Positions 52,499 through 62,812 are shown, counted from the first letter of the stretch. The stretch is 64,000 nt of DNA from GCA-2705995 sp965661625 (GCA_965661625.1 CBFIEM010000005.1:102760-166759), one strand, 5' to 3'. The notes: a model not told the origin generated them from the letters alone. A program made the numbers and translations.

Positions 52499-53278
52499 AT
52501 GAAATACGGGATTACCACCATAAGTATAGTGCCTTGTAGGGCAGAACCGTCGGATAAGAGCGAGCAGGTTACTCAACTTCTTTTCGGAGAATGTTACAAA
52601 GTAATTGATGAACGCTCTAAATGGGTTAAGGTTCGCATGTCCTTTGACAAGTATGAAGGATGGATTGACCGAATACAGCATACCGAGTTGGTGCGTGAAG
52701 ATTATGAATGCTACCGCGATCCGAATCAAGCCGTTTTGCTTGCAGACCTCGTAAGTGTAGTTAAAAATGAATCCAATTCAGAAATGATTCCCGTTGTTAT
52801 GGGAAGTCGGTTCATACAGCCAGATTCGGGTAGTTTTGCGATGTGTGGCACTTCATTTTCTTTTGAGGGCCTAACCAATGAAGCTTACCAAGATCACAGG
52901 GAAAGAGTTGTAGAGACGGCATATACGTTGCTCAATGCGCCCTACTTATGGGGTGGTCGGACAGCATTTGGTATTGACTGCTCAGGTTTTAGTCAGCTTG
53001 TTTACAAACTACATGGTGTTGCTTTGCCTAGAGATGCTTCTGAACAAGCCGAGTACGGAACAACATTGAGTTTTGTGGAGGAGGCAGAGCCTGGGGATTT
53101 AGCATTTTTTGACAATGACGAAGGCGCAATTATTCATGTAGGGATTTTGCTTTCCGATAATTACATTATCCACGCTAGTGGAAAAGTTCGGGTTGATCGC
53201 ATTGATCATCAAGGAATTTATAATGCTGAAAAAAGGGATTACAGCCATAAACTCAGGCTAATTAAGTCAATCTTGTAG
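52499..53278 (+). CDS. SH3 + NlpC/P60 cell-wall peptidase
   Basis: 259 aa. Bacterial SH3 region (about 1-70), linker, and an NlpC/P60 domain (about 130-255) with Cys161 (GIDCSGF), His213 (IIHVGI) and His225 (IIHASG). These cleave gamma-D-Glu-meso-DAP bonds; the YkfC-like layout suggests peptide recycling. No signal peptide is obvious, so it may act in the cytoplasm. A weak box TTTTTTTG lies upstream. Confidence 0.85.
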   Translation: MKYGITTISIVPCRAEPSDKSEQVTQLLFGECYKVIDERSKWVKVRMSFDKYEGWIDRIQHTELVREDYECYRDPNQAVLLADLVSVVKNESNSEMIPVVMGSRFIQPDSGSFAMCGTSFSFEGLTNEAYQDHRERVVETAYTLLNAPYLWGGRTAFGIDCSGFSQLVYKLHGVALPRDASEQAEYGTTLSFVEEAEPGDLAFFDNDEGAIIHVGILLSDNYIIHASGKVRVDRIDHQGIYNAEKRDYSHKLRLIKSIL

Positions 53279-53428
53279 AGCGAGCTTAACCCTAATTGCT
53301 CTCACTTTTTCATTACTTTTAAGCATTGGATGAATTTGTTGGTATCAAACTGTCCAGAATAAACAACTATTCCTGCTTTTATGCGTATTAGTTAAAGGCA
53401 AAAAGGGATTTAATTCAGAATATAGGGG

Positions 53429-55957
53429 TTGTTAAGATTTAAAAAAATAGCTTTTGTTGTTTCGGTTTTGTTGGGGTTCCTGATACCTAACAACCTTTAT
53501 GCAACCCATCTTATAGGTGGAAACCTAGGTTATGAATTAATTAGTAGCACTTCAGACAGCGCCACTTACCGCGTAAACTTTTCAACGTACATAGACTGTA
53601 CAAGCCCAGGTTGGGGATCAACTTTTCCTGAATTTTTATTGGACGTTGGTGTTTATGAGGGAAGTATCAATTCCCCTGTAGCTATGCCATTAGTAGCTGA
53701 GTTTTCCATGCTTATTGATGATTCTGCGCGTATTGACCCTACGCTTCCTCCAAATTGTAGCATAGGAACACAAACGTGTATTTATATCGTGAATTACACT
53801 TCAGTGATTACTTTACCAGTAAGTCAAGTAGGGTTTCACCTCATTTACGAACGCTGTTGTAGACCAAGTGGGATCATCAATTTGGCGGGTTCAGGAAATC
53901 AGGCAATGACTTTTCAGGCGTTCATTCCTCCAAATGATCCATCAACTCCTCAGGGAATTCAGAATAGCGCTCCAGTTTTCACAGATACGTTGGTGGCATA
54001 TATCTGTGTAACAGATACAACAACCATCATCAATTCAGCATTTGATAACGATGGAGATTCTTTAGTTTATAGCATAGAGAAGCCATATTGGGGATATACA
54101 ACCCCCAATAATCCTGCACTTGTGCCAAGCCATCCAATATTGAATCCATACTCATATCCGCCACCGTTAGTAAACTGGGCTAGTACAGTTTCAAATGCAG
54201 ATCCATTTGGGCCAGGAGGCCTTGTTACTGTCGACCCACTTAGTGGGATAACGCAATTTGTTGCGCCTCAAATAGGTATTTACGTAATTGCTGTAGAGAT
54301 TAAAGAGTTTCGTAATGGTCAACTCATTGGCCGAACAAGGAGAGATATTCAGCTACATTCGGTAGCATGTCCATCTAATCCAGCACCTCAGGTTCAAGTC
54401 GTCCCATCTTCTCCTAATGCAACTGGGCCAAGCACCATTTCAATAGAAGAAGGAGAGTCAACGTGTGTGCCCTTCGATATTGATGATTTAAATAATAACT
54501 TCATCACGGTATCCGCATCTGGCCCAATATTCAACTCGCTCAATGGCCAAGTTCAGTTTTCAGGAATGATAGGTTTGCCGCCTTTAACAGCAACATTATG
54601 TGTTCAGGCCCAATGCGGACAAGCCAATCAAACACCTCATTTTTTAAATATCATTTCAAAAGATGATGGATGTCCACCAAAAACTTCAGTTACAGACTTA
54701 TCTGTATTTATCACCCCTTTTCCAGGTCCTGACTCGATAATTGGTCCAGATACTTTGTGTTTTGAGTCTAGACAAGGGGTCCAGTATGAAGTGAATAATA
54801 CGACAAACATGACCCTAAGTTGGTCGGTAGATGGAGGTGTTATTGTTGGACCTAATACTGGTGATGATATAGTAGTAAACTGGAATGGAGACACAATTGG
54901 AGAAGTTGTTGTTAGTTCCATAAGTCAATACGGGTGCCCTGGAGATGATGTTTCTAAACGTGTATTGATAGGCGATAGCTTATCATTTAACATGAAGGCA
55001 GATACTTCGATTTGTTATGGGGATTCGATTCAAATTGGAGGTACTGCTACAGCCGGTTATCAATATAACTGGAGTCCTTCAACAGGTTTATCCAACCCAA
55101 CAAGCTCCAATCCTTTTGCAGCCCCACTTGATACAACAAACTACCAATTGGAATTAACCAATTTAGCGGGGTGTCCCTTTACGGAGAACGTGACCTTAAA
55201 CGTATACCCAAGAATTCAAGGAGAGGTAAGTGTTTCTCCTTTGATTTGCGAAGGAGATACTGTTCAGCTTCAAGCTATTGGAGGAGCATCTTACAGTTGG
55301 AGCCCATCCATGTTTTTAAATTACGACACCATTCCCAATCCACTTGCATTTCCTGATTCGACAACGATTTTCACTGTTGACATTTTTGATCAATACGATT
55401 GTGTAATCGAGCGGAGTATCGGCGTTCCTGTTCAACAAATACCGCAGTTCATTTTGGAATTTGATTCTGTAATTTTTGCTGGTCAATCGCTCCAGGTATT
55501 GGTAAACAGTAGTATGAACTTATTGTATACATGGACTCCTCCTACGGGACTAAGTTGTACCGACTGTCCTAACCCAGAGGCTGACCCTGGCATAACAACG
55601 GAGTATCAGCTTACCATTGCAGATGAGTTCGGCTGCTTTCAAATAGATACAACTGTTCTTATTGAAGTTATTCGGGAGTTTGCTTATTTCATTCCGAATA
55701 CATTTACTCCCAATGGTGATGGACTTAATGAAACTATTGGCATTACAACGTATGGCATAAAGTCTATTAAAGAGTTTAGCATTTTCAATCGTTGGGGAGA
55801 AATGGTGTACACAACAGATCAGCTGAAACACGGTTGGAATGGTATGTACAATGGTAAACTGCAACCCGCAAATACAATCTATGTGTATCGAGCAGTTTTG
55901 GAACGATTCACAGGAAGTGATATTGAACTCACCGGAAAGATTCTTTTAGTTCGCTAA
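53429..55957 (+). CDS. Secreted PKD/Ig-type protein with gliding-associated C-terminal domain
   Basis: 842 aa. Start is TTG 53429: TAG is in frame two codons upstream and no ATG or GTG precedes the signal peptide (about 1-25, ending NNLYA). The N-terminus ATHLIGGNLGYEL matches a frequent opening of large Bacteroidota surface proteins. Cadherin/Ig-like repeats follow (about 320-740), and CHU_C at the end (FIPNTFTPNGDGLNETIGI, SIFNRWGEMVY). It should be secreted by T9SS. The TTG start implies lower translation than its AUG neighbours. Confidence 0.86.
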   Translation: MLRFKKIAFVVSVLLGFLIPNNLYATHLIGGNLGYELISSTSDSATYRVNFSTYIDCTSPGWGSTFPEFLLDVGVYEGSINSPVAMPLVAEFSMLIDDSARIDPTLPPNCSIGTQTCIYIVNYTSVITLPVSQVGFHLIYERCCRPSGIINLAGSGNQAMTFQAFIPPNDPSTPQGIQNSAPVFTDTLVAYICVTDTTTIINSAFDNDGDSLVYSIEKPYWGYTTPNNPALVPSHPILNPYSYPPPLVNWASTVSNADPFGPGGLVTVDPLSGITQFVAPQIGIYVIAVEIKEFRNGQLIGRTRRDIQLHSVACPSNPAPQVQVVPSSPNATGPSTISIEEGESTCVPFDIDDLNNNFITVSASGPIFNSLNGQVQFSGMIGLPPLTATLCVQAQCGQANQTPHFLNIISKDDGCPPKTSVTDLSVFITPFPGPDSIIGPDTLCFESRQGVQYEVNNTTNMTLSWSVDGGVIVGPNTGDDIVVNWNGDTIGEVVVSSISQYGCPGDDVSKRVLIGDSLSFNMKADTSICYGDSIQIGGTATAGYQYNWSPSTGLSNPTSSNPFAAPLDTTNYQLELTNLAGCPFTENVTLNVYPRIQGEVSVSPLICEGDTVQLQAIGGASYSWSPSMFLNYDTIPNPLAFPDSTTIFTVDIFDQYDCVIERSIGVPVQQIPQFILEFDSVIFAGQSLQVLVNSSMNLLYTWTPPTGLSCTDCPNPEADPGITTEYQLTIADEFGCFQIDTTVLIEVIREFAYFIPNTFTPNGDGLNETIGITTYGIKSIKEFSIFNRWGEMVYTTDQLKHGWNGMYNGKLQPANTIYVYRAVLERFTGSDIELTGKILLVR

Positions 55958-56025
55958 ATAACACCTGATTTCACCTTATTCTCTCGGGTTTATCTATATT
56001 AGTTGGATAACCTAATGTAATCACT

Positions 56026-56862
56026 ATGAAGAAAATAATCTATGCAGTTGCCGCAATGCTGGCGCTTGCAGGATGTGCTGGTGGAGGAGATGCCAGCTCT
56101 GTAAATCAAGAACAGACAGAAGATTCTGCAGCAGCAGATCCTGCTGAAGAGATGTTGGAAGAAGAGGAAGAGGTTTCTATTGTGCTTCCTTCTGCTGTAG
56201 AAATAATGACTGTATTTAAGTCGGCAGGCCTATCATACGAATCCGGATTAGGTCTAGAGTCAAATAAAGCTTCGAGCTACAATACCAAGCATGAGCGGAG
56301 TATTGTTTTGGGAGTATATACTGCTGATCTAGCTTACAATGTATTGAATGGTCAAAGTCAACAAGCGATTGATTACTTGAATGCCGTAAAGTCAATGAGT
56401 GAATCGTTGGGGCTTTCGAGTATTTATGAGAACGAAGCCCTACTAAAAAGGTTTGAATCAAACGTAAGCAATGAGGATAGTACTATTGCAGTATTATCTG
56501 AAATTCAAATGATAACAGATGATTTTATAGAAGAGAATGAGCTGGAGCGCGTGGCATTAGTGATATTTACTGGGGCGTGGCTTGAGGGAATGTACCTCGG
56601 TGTTGAGGCAAATGATGATTATAACGTCAGTGCTGTAGCAGAACGTGTCGATGAGCAGATGAGGATTTTAAATAACCTTATCAAAGGACTTGAAAGTCAG
56701 GATTATGAGCAAGGACAAACCTTGGAGTTGATCGCGTCCTTAAAAGCAATAAATAGTGCATATCGATCTAAAGTGGAAGCGAATGGCGGCGAAACGTTAA
56801 GCCTTAAAGAATTAAAATCGCTAGCGGATCAAATTGTTGAATTGAGAAATACTCAAGTGTAA
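56026..56862 (+). CDS. Hypothetical lipoprotein
   Basis: 278 aa. Lipobox LAGC with Cys17, acidic Glu/Asp-rich linker (about 25-50), then an all-helical domain (about 55-275) of unknown family with the segments VLGVYTADLAYNVLNGQSQQ and ALVIFTGAWLEGMYLGVEA. Overlaps the next gene's possible start by one base, so the two are cotranscribed. Function unknown. Confidence 0.75.
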   Translation: MKKIIYAVAAMLALAGCAGGGDASSVNQEQTEDSAAADPAEEMLEEEEEVSIVLPSAVEIMTVFKSAGLSYESGLGLESNKASSYNTKHERSIVLGVYTADLAYNVLNGQSQQAIDYLNAVKSMSESLGLSSIYENEALLKRFESNVSNEDSTIAVLSEIQMITDDFIEENELERVALVIFTGAWLEGMYLGVEANDDYNVSAVAERVDEQMRILNNLIKGLESQDYEQGQTLELIASLKAINSAYRSKVEANGGETLSLKELKSLADQIVELRNTQV

Positions 56863-56873
56863 TGGTAGGAGCT

Positions 56874-57398
56874 ATGAAAAAATTAAACCACCTGGTGGTT
56901 GCAAGTATTTGCATCATGTCATTTGCATTAACAGCAGGTAAATCAGTAGAGATTTTGGACTACTGTACTAAATCCAGTGCGAAAACTGCGAATATGCGAG
57001 AAATGAATCCTTATCGCTATTCAGGCAATAAAGTGAAGCCGTTTTACTGCAAGGCTTTTCATCAGACTAAAACAACAGTAGTTGAGTTACTGAAAGGAAT
57101 GCCTTACAAAATTGTATTCAATCGAGCAGGAATGCCGGATGGTCAAAAATTGGAAATTAAAATATTTGATAGCGAAGAAGGAAAGAAGAATCGGACTATG
57201 ATTTGGAGCGATAACTCCATGAAAGAGCAAGTCGCGTTTGAAACGAAATCAGTTTCAGACTTCGATTACAGAACGTTATACATCGAGTATGTTTTGCCAG
57301 CATATGAGAAAGAAGATATAACAGATGATATTCGTAAAAAAGGATGTGTTGTTATGACAACTGGTTATATGAATGAAGTGCTAGAAACTAAAAAATAG
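56874..57398 (+). CDS. Hypothetical secreted protein
   Basis: 174 aa from ATG 56874, which has an AGGAG just upstream and begins a usual signal peptide (MKKLNHLVVASICIMSFAL). An ATG four codons before it overlaps the previous stop. The mature part is beta-rich and contains two Cys. Unknown function; its linkage to the lipoprotein suggests a joint envelope role. Confidence 0.7.
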   Translation: MKKLNHLVVASICIMSFALTAGKSVEILDYCTKSSAKTANMREMNPYRYSGNKVKPFYCKAFHQTKTTVVELLKGMPYKIVFNRAGMPDGQKLEIKIFDSEEGKKNRTMIWSDNSMKEQVAFETKSVSDFDYRTLYIEYVLPAYEKEDITDDIRKKGCVVMTTGYMNEVLETKK

Positions 57399-57414
57399 GA
57401 ACACTCACACTCAC

Positions 57415-57440
57415 AAAAAGCCGCTAAAAGCGGCTTTTTT
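57415..57440 (+). terminator. Rho-independent terminator
   Basis: AGCCGCT/AGCGGCT stem (57419-57425 with 57429-57435), 3-nt loop, A/T extended arms and a T-run; ends the lipoprotein transcript. Confidence 0.85.
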
Positions 57441-57535
57441 TATGCCATATTGCCAGTATAATCGAAGTCTAACTGTCAAATCTACCGAAAATCGGCTAAT
57501 GTTCTTCATTGGAAGTGTTTTTGCTTCTGCCACTT

Positions 57536-57543
57536 CAAATTTG
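57536..57543 (+). promoter_or_regulatory. -7-like box before clpB
   Basis: CAAATTTG (one mismatch to TAnnTTTG) ends 5 nt before ATG 57549. A TTG lies 24 nt upstream. Confidence 0.4.
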
Positions 57544-57548
57544 AAAAG

Positions 57549-60194
57549 ATGGATTTAAATAGATATACAAACAAGGCACAAGAGGTTATACAACGGGCTC
57601 AGCAAATAGCTTTGGGTAATGACCATCAAGCTATAGAAACCGGACATTTGCTTCAGTCAATTCTAGAAGTAGATAAGCACGTAGTTTCGCACTTGTTTAA
57701 TCAAATGGGAGTGGATCAAGATTCCCTTCAAAAAGCACTTTCACGAATCGTAAATGGTTTTGCAGTAGTTCAAGGAGGGCAAACCTACCTTTCTCAGCAA
57801 GCTAATCAGGCATTGGCAAAGTCAGACAAGTTTGCTCGGGAAATGAATGACGACTATGTTTCGGTAGAACATTTATTAATTGGCTTGTTGGCAACAAAAG
57901 ATACAATCAGCTCCTTATTAAAGGATAGTGGGGTAGATGATGAGAAGTTGAGGCAATCCATTGCAACACTCCGAAAGGGGCAAAAAGTAGACAGCAGAGG
58001 TGCTGAAGATCGTTATGATTCACTTGCTAAATATGCAGTGCATTTAAATGATAAGGCTGCAGAGGGAAAACTTGACCCTGTAATAGGTCGGGATGAAGAA
58101 ATTCGAAGGGTCTTGCAGATTCTATCAAGAAGGACAAAGAACAACCCGATATTGATTGGGGAGCCTGGAGTTGGTAAGACAGCAATAGCGGAGGGTATAG
58201 CACATCGAATTGTGGATGGAGATGTACCTGATAACTTGAAGCAAAAAGAGATTTTTTCATTGGACATGGGTGCGCTAATCGCTGGAGCCAAGTACAAAGG
58301 AGAATTTGAAGAGCGACTCAAAGCAGTAGTGAAAGAAGTAACTGAGAGCAATGGAAATATCATTCTGTTTATTGATGAAATACATACCCTTGTGGGTGCT
58401 GGTGGAAGTGAAGGTGCTATGGATGCAGCTAATATTTTAAAACCGGCACTTGCTCGAGGAGAACTCCGGGCTGTAGGAGCTACCACCTTAAAAGAGTATC
58501 AGAAATATTTTGAAAAAGACAAAGCACTTGAACGCAGGTTTCAACAAGTGATGGTGAATGAACCTTCTGCAGAGGATGCGGTATCTATTCTTCGTGGAAT
58601 TAAAGAAAAATACGAAACGCATCACAAAGTGCGCATTAAAGATGAAGCGATACTTGCTTCAGTAGAGTTGAGTCAGCGATATATTACTGATCGTTTTTTA
58701 CCTGATAAGGCCATTGATTTAATTGATGAGGCTTCATCTAAGATGAGAATGGAAATTAACTCCATGCCAATTGAACTTGACGAATTAGAACGAAAATTGC
58801 GACAGCTAGAAATTGAGCGTGAAGCGATAAAACGAGAAGGGGATTCGTCTAAGCTGACATTACTTGAACGAGACATTGCTCAATTGAAAGAGGAACGTTC
58901 TATCCTCAAAGCACAATGGGAGAGTGAAAAAGCGGTTGTTGATGGCATTCAAACGGTTAAAGAAGAGCTAGAACAGCTCAAGTTAGAAGCTCAGCGTGCT
59001 GAACGTGAAGGAGACTTAGGTAAAGTAGCTGAGATACGATACGGGCGTATGGTAGAGGCCGAAAAGCGAATGCAGTCTCTAGAAGTTCAAATGGAACAAC
59101 TTAAAGACTCAGAAAGTGTACTGATTAAAGAAGAAGTAGATGCTGAAGATATAGCTAGTGTAGTTTCGAAATGGACTGGTATCCCTGTGTCCAAAATGAT
59201 GCAACGTGAAGTAGAAAAATTACTGGCTCTTGAAGATCAGTTGCACAAACGAGTCGTTGGTCAAGAAGAAGCGATTACAGCTGTTTCAGATGCTATCAGA
59301 AGGAGTCGAGCTGGGTTACAAGATGAGAACAGACCGATAGGTTCATTCCTCTTTTTAGGTTCTACGGGAGTTGGTAAAACTGAGTTAGCTAAGGCATTAG
59401 CAGAATTCCTGTTCGACAATGAACAAGCGATTACGCGAATTGATATGAGTGAATACCAAGAACGTCATGCTGTATCGCGCCTGATAGGTGCACCTCCTGG
59501 ATATGTTGGCTATGATGAAGGAGGACAGCTCACGGAAGCGGTGAGGAGGAAGCCCTATTCAGTAATCCTTTTGGATGAAATGGAAAAAGCACATCCCGAT
59601 GTATTCAATATTTTACTTCAGGTTCTTGAGGATGGACGACTTACCGATAATAAAGGTCGCGTAGCAGACTTTAAAAACTCTATCATAATTATGACTTCTA
59701 ATTTGGGAGCTACAATTATTCAGGAAGGTTTTGACAAGCTGGATGATATCAATCGTGATGAACGAATTGATGCTACGCGCTCTGCTCTTATGGAGGTTGT
59801 ACGCTCGTCATTGAAGCCCGAATTTCTCAATAGAATAGACGAAACAATTATGTTCTTGCCCTTGGACAAGGAGAATATCAGAGGGATTATAGAATTACAG
59901 TTTAACGAAATTCAGAAACGTCTTGATAAACAGGGGATAATCCTTATTCCTGCTGAAGAAGCAATCGAGAGACTTACCGATCAGGGATATGACCCACAAT
60001 ATGGAGCGCGACCAGTAAAAAGGATATTGCAGAAAGAAGTCATGAACGCACTTTCTAAAGAATTACTGAAGCAAGAGGTGAAAAAAGGAGATCGGCTAGT
60101 CTTAGACGTATTTGATGATGCATTTGTTTTTAGAAAAGCGATTAATTCAGAAGAAGAATCGAAGTTTAAACTGTTGGAGGACGCTAAAAAATGA
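57549..60194 (+). CDS. clpB: ClpB disaggregase chaperone
   Basis: 881 aa, standard length. N domain (about 1-145), first AAA+ module with Walker A GEPGVGKT (about 206-213), coiled-coil M domain (about 400-530), second AAA+ module with GSTGVGKTELAK (about 600-611) and the Walker B VILLDE. With DnaK it dissolves protein aggregates. Coiled coil and both ATPase sites are intact. Confidence 0.96.
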   Translation: MDLNRYTNKAQEVIQRAQQIALGNDHQAIETGHLLQSILEVDKHVVSHLFNQMGVDQDSLQKALSRIVNGFAVVQGGQTYLSQQANQALAKSDKFAREMNDDYVSVEHLLIGLLATKDTISSLLKDSGVDDEKLRQSIATLRKGQKVDSRGAEDRYDSLAKYAVHLNDKAAEGKLDPVIGRDEEIRRVLQILSRRTKNNPILIGEPGVGKTAIAEGIAHRIVDGDVPDNLKQKEIFSLDMGALIAGAKYKGEFEERLKAVVKEVTESNGNIILFIDEIHTLVGAGGSEGAMDAANILKPALARGELRAVGATTLKEYQKYFEKDKALERRFQQVMVNEPSAEDAVSILRGIKEKYETHHKVRIKDEAILASVELSQRYITDRFLPDKAIDLIDEASSKMRMEINSMPIELDELERKLRQLEIEREAIKREGDSSKLTLLERDIAQLKEERSILKAQWESEKAVVDGIQTVKEELEQLKLEAQRAEREGDLGKVAEIRYGRMVEAEKRMQSLEVQMEQLKDSESVLIKEEVDAEDIASVVSKWTGIPVSKMMQREVEKLLALEDQLHKRVVGQEEAITAVSDAIRRSRAGLQDENRPIGSFLFLGSTGVGKTELAKALAEFLFDNEQAITRIDMSEYQERHAVSRLIGAPPGYVGYDEGGQLTEAVRRKPYSVILLDEMEKAHPDVFNILLQVLEDGRLTDNKGRVADFKNSIIIMTSNLGATIIQEGFDKLDDINRDERIDATRSALMEVVRSSLKPEFLNRIDETIMFLPLDKENIRGIIELQFNEIQKRLDKQGIILIPAEEAIERLTDQGYDPQYGARPVKRILQKEVMNALSKELLKQEVKKGDRLVLDVFDDAFVFRKAINSEEESKFKLLEDAKK

Positions 60195-60363
60195 ATCAAT
60201 AGTTAAAAGAAGCAAACTTTCTGTGAAAAATCTTTTGGCCTTTTAAAATATCCAACCTATATTTGGACTGTGTGTTAATAAGTTAGTCTTTATACTTTTT
60301 TGGTTTAACTAAAAGTATTAAAGATCGTCTCTTCAAGGGGTTGGAGGACGTGGTTAGTAGGTA

Positions 60364-60390
60364 CAAAAAGAGGAGTTTCTCCTCTTTTTG
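60364..60390. terminator. Bidirectional terminator
   Basis: Perfect 12-bp stem (60364-60375 with 60379-60390), 3-nt loop, A/T-rich ends; lies between clpB (+) and the 60409 gene (-). The remaining gap (60195-60408) shows nothing else. Confidence 0.85.
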
Positions 60391-60408
60391 TCGTTTATAA
60401 CCATATTG

Positions 60409-61695
60409 TTAGTACAGATTTTCGCTATAGAGGTATACTTCCTGAAGTGACCCAAAACCTCGATACAGATAGAAAGCCTGGTCATTCCTGATCATTAACT
60501 TCTCAATATATGGGTGCTTTAACTTGATTCCGGACGCTAGTTTCCCGGTTGATGTATCGAAAGGAAAGGCATAAGTAAAGCCATTCATTTCCTTAATTAC
60601 ATAAAGCTCCTCGCTCAATTCATCTTGAAGAATCTGATTTTTAAATTTTGGAGATCGTGGCTTATTATGATGATAGTTAATCGGAACAGCTTCATATGAT
60701 TTTCCATATTCGTTGTACTTGTATAAGCTATCATTGTAGTGGTTAAAAATGTTGATGGTGTCATTCCGAATGAAAAGAGGCGCAAAGAGAGGCTCGTAAT
60801 AGAGCGATTGATGAAACCCTGAATTCAGAGCGGCAATATTTTCGCGGTCAATTCCAGTACGCTCTTCTTCACGAGCAGCATTGAGCTTTTCACGCAACGT
60901 CATGTATTTATAGCTAGAGCGATATAGTTCCATTAGTTGCTCGTTAATTATTTGAGAAATGTGTTCATTCTTTTCAGAATAGGAATGGTATGAATAGTAA
61001 TTGAATGCAGGAAAGTACCACCTGTAATCATCATATAACAAATGGTTTGAAATGGAATCAATTATAGGAGCTATGCGATCATAGTAAAAGCTCATCTCTA
61101 TTTGCTTCAAATTGTATGAGTCCTGAATTTTATAAATGCTTTTGTCATAAAGCAGGTAGTTCTCTCCCCGGTAACTTTGATGAATCCCGGAAGGATTGGG
61201 AGGGATTGACTGGATGGAAATTTCTTTCTCTTTCTTGATAACCCTAAGTTGCGGATCACGTTTAACCGAACGTTTGAAAGTTATTAGAATCAAGTCGTCT
61301 TGGTTAAATGCGAAATCATAGATGTTGTATAACTCTGAGCCATGATAGACCCTTGCTTTCCGAATATCAGATATTTCTGCAGTCTTTAGTTGAGTGGCTT
61401 TTGGATACAAATAGATATTTACAGGGGCTTCAGTTGTTTTTCCCAAAGAGTCCGACGATGCAAAGGCCGTGTCATATCCAATATGTGTAATTCGAACCAC
61501 TATTGACGATGGGGAAGGTATAGCTGCCATACCCATTTTGTTTGTTGCAGTTATAAAAGCTCCTTTAAGAGAAGTTATAGAGGCCTTAACTAATGGATGG
61601 CCAGTTTCACCATCTATGACTGAAACGAAATGTGTTTGTGATTTAACTGAAGTTAAACCGAAGAAGATAAAGAGTAAAAAGAAAAGCCTAAACAT
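60409..61695 (-). CDS. Secreted protein with carboxypeptidase-regulatory-like domain
   Basis: 428 aa from ATG 61695, which starts the signal peptide (MFRLFFLLFIFFGLTSVKSQ). Residues 22-95 form a CarboxypepD_reg-like/peptidase associated domain (GETGHPLVKASITSLKGAFI, GMAAIP, RITHIGYDT). The remaining 330 residues, rich in Tyr and Asn, look like a propeller of unknown function. No T9SS tail is seen. Downstream of ilvE, 50 bp away. Confidence 0.75.
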   Translation of the reverse strand: MFRLFFLLFIFFGLTSVKSQTHFVSVIDGETGHPLVKASITSLKGAFITATNKMGMAAIPSPSSIVVRITHIGYDTAFASSDSLGKTTEAPVNIYLYPKATQLKTAEISDIRKARVYHGSELYNIYDFAFNQDDLILITFKRSVKRDPQLRVIKKEKEISIQSIPPNPSGIHQSYRGENYLLYDKSIYKIQDSYNLKQIEMSFYYDRIAPIIDSISNHLLYDDYRWYFPAFNYYSYHSYSEKNEHISQIINEQLMELYRSSYKYMTLREKLNAAREEERTGIDRENIAALNSGFHQSLYYEPLFAPLFIRNDTINIFNHYNDSLYKYNEYGKSYEAVPINYHHNKPRSPKFKNQILQDELSEELYVIKEMNGFTYAFPFDTSTGKLASGIKLKHPYIEKLMIRNDQAFYLYRGFGSLQEVYLYSENLY

Positions 61696-61744
61696 GATAC
61701 TAGGATGCACATTTAGGCTCAATTTCATAATTCAATTAAACCAA

Positions 61745-62812
61745 TCAGATTACTAAATTCCATTTGCGATCATCTGCTATTTTACCGCGTTTTAGATCGT
61801 CCAAATAAACATTGACTTTATTAGAAAACTCCCTGCCATCTGGATTTGGCAATACGAAATTCTCCCCATCAATACTGATTTCCGCAATATGTGCTACAGT
61901 TGCAGCTGTACCAACGCCAAATAGCTCGGTTAATCCACCACGTTCGATACCAGCTTTAACTTCTTTTACAGCAAGTGGTCTTTCCTCTACGTTGATTCCC
62001 CAATCTCGAGCTACCGTCAATACTGAGTCGCGAGTAACACCAGGTAAAATAGAGTTTGAAAGCGGAGGAGTAATTAGGGTTCCATCTATCATTGCCATAA
62101 GGTTCATGGTCCCTGATTCTTCGAAGTACTCATGGTTTGCACCATCTGTCCAAATCAACTGGTCAAATCCTTCATTCTGAGCAAGTTTAGCTGGGTATAA
62201 TGCACCAGCATAGTTTCCAGCTGCTTTGGCAGACCCAATACCGCCAGGAGCAGCACGTGTATAGTCTCTTTCTACTTTTACTTTTACAGGTGCGCTATAA
62301 TAGGATCCAGAAGGAGATAAGATGATAAGAAAGCGATACGACGAAGAAGGTTTTACCCCTAAAAAGCTATCTGAGGCAAACTGAACAGGCCGAATGTAAA
62401 GTGAACTGTTAGGTGTAGTAGGAATCCAATCAGCGTCAACTGCCAATAATGCTTTTAATCCTTCCATGAAAATTTCAACAGGAACTTGCTCCATACAAAG
62501 TCTCTCAGCAGATCGTTGTAAGCGCAATGCATTCATTTCTGGACGAAAAACTAAAACCTCACCCGCGTTATTTTTAAAGGCTTTTAGTCCTTCAAAAATG
62601 GATTGACCATAGTGAATCATGCTGTTAGCTGGACTCAATGTGATGTCTTCAAATGGACAAACTTCTAGGTTCTGCCATTTGCCATCAACATATTCAGCTG
62701 AGAACATGTGATCCGTGAACGTTTTTCCAAAGACTAAGTTTTCTTGGTCAAATGAAGCCAGCTTTGGTGTGCTGGTCTTGCGAATGTTTATGTTAAGTGT
62801 TTCCGTGCTCAT
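61745..62812 (-). CDS. ilvE: Branched-chain amino acid aminotransferase
   Basis: 355 aa, fold type IV. The PLP region is clear (KAAGNYAGALYPAKLAQNEG, YFEESGTMNLMAM, LPGVTRDSVL), as is ALRMQRSAERL-like N-terminal text (here NALRLQRSAERLCMEQVP). It transaminates Leu, Ile and Val. A promoter lies upstream: TTG-N20-TATTTTCG on the minus strand. Confidence 0.93.
   Translation of the reverse strand: MSTETLNINIRKTSTPKLASFDQENLVFGKTFTDHMFSAEYVDGKWQNLEVCPFEDITLSPANSMIHYGQSIFEGLKAFKNNAGEVLVFRPEMNALRLQRSAERLCMEQVPVEIFMEGLKALLAVDADWIPTTPNSSLYIRPVQFASDSFLGVKPSSSYRFLIILSPSGSYYSAPVKVKVERDYTRAAPGGIGSAKAAGNYAGALYPAKLAQNEGFDQLIWTDGANHEYFEESGTMNLMAMIDGTLITPPLSNSILPGVTRDSVLTVARDWGINVEERPLAVKEVKAGIERGGLTELFGVGTAATVAHIAEISIDGENFVLPNPDGREFSNKVNVYLDDLKRGKIADDRKWNLVI

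Noticed and set aside
58013..58486. Long antisense open frame inside clpB
   Set aside because: It mirrors the codon pattern of clpB, which is intact and recognised; no start-proximal promoter or motif.
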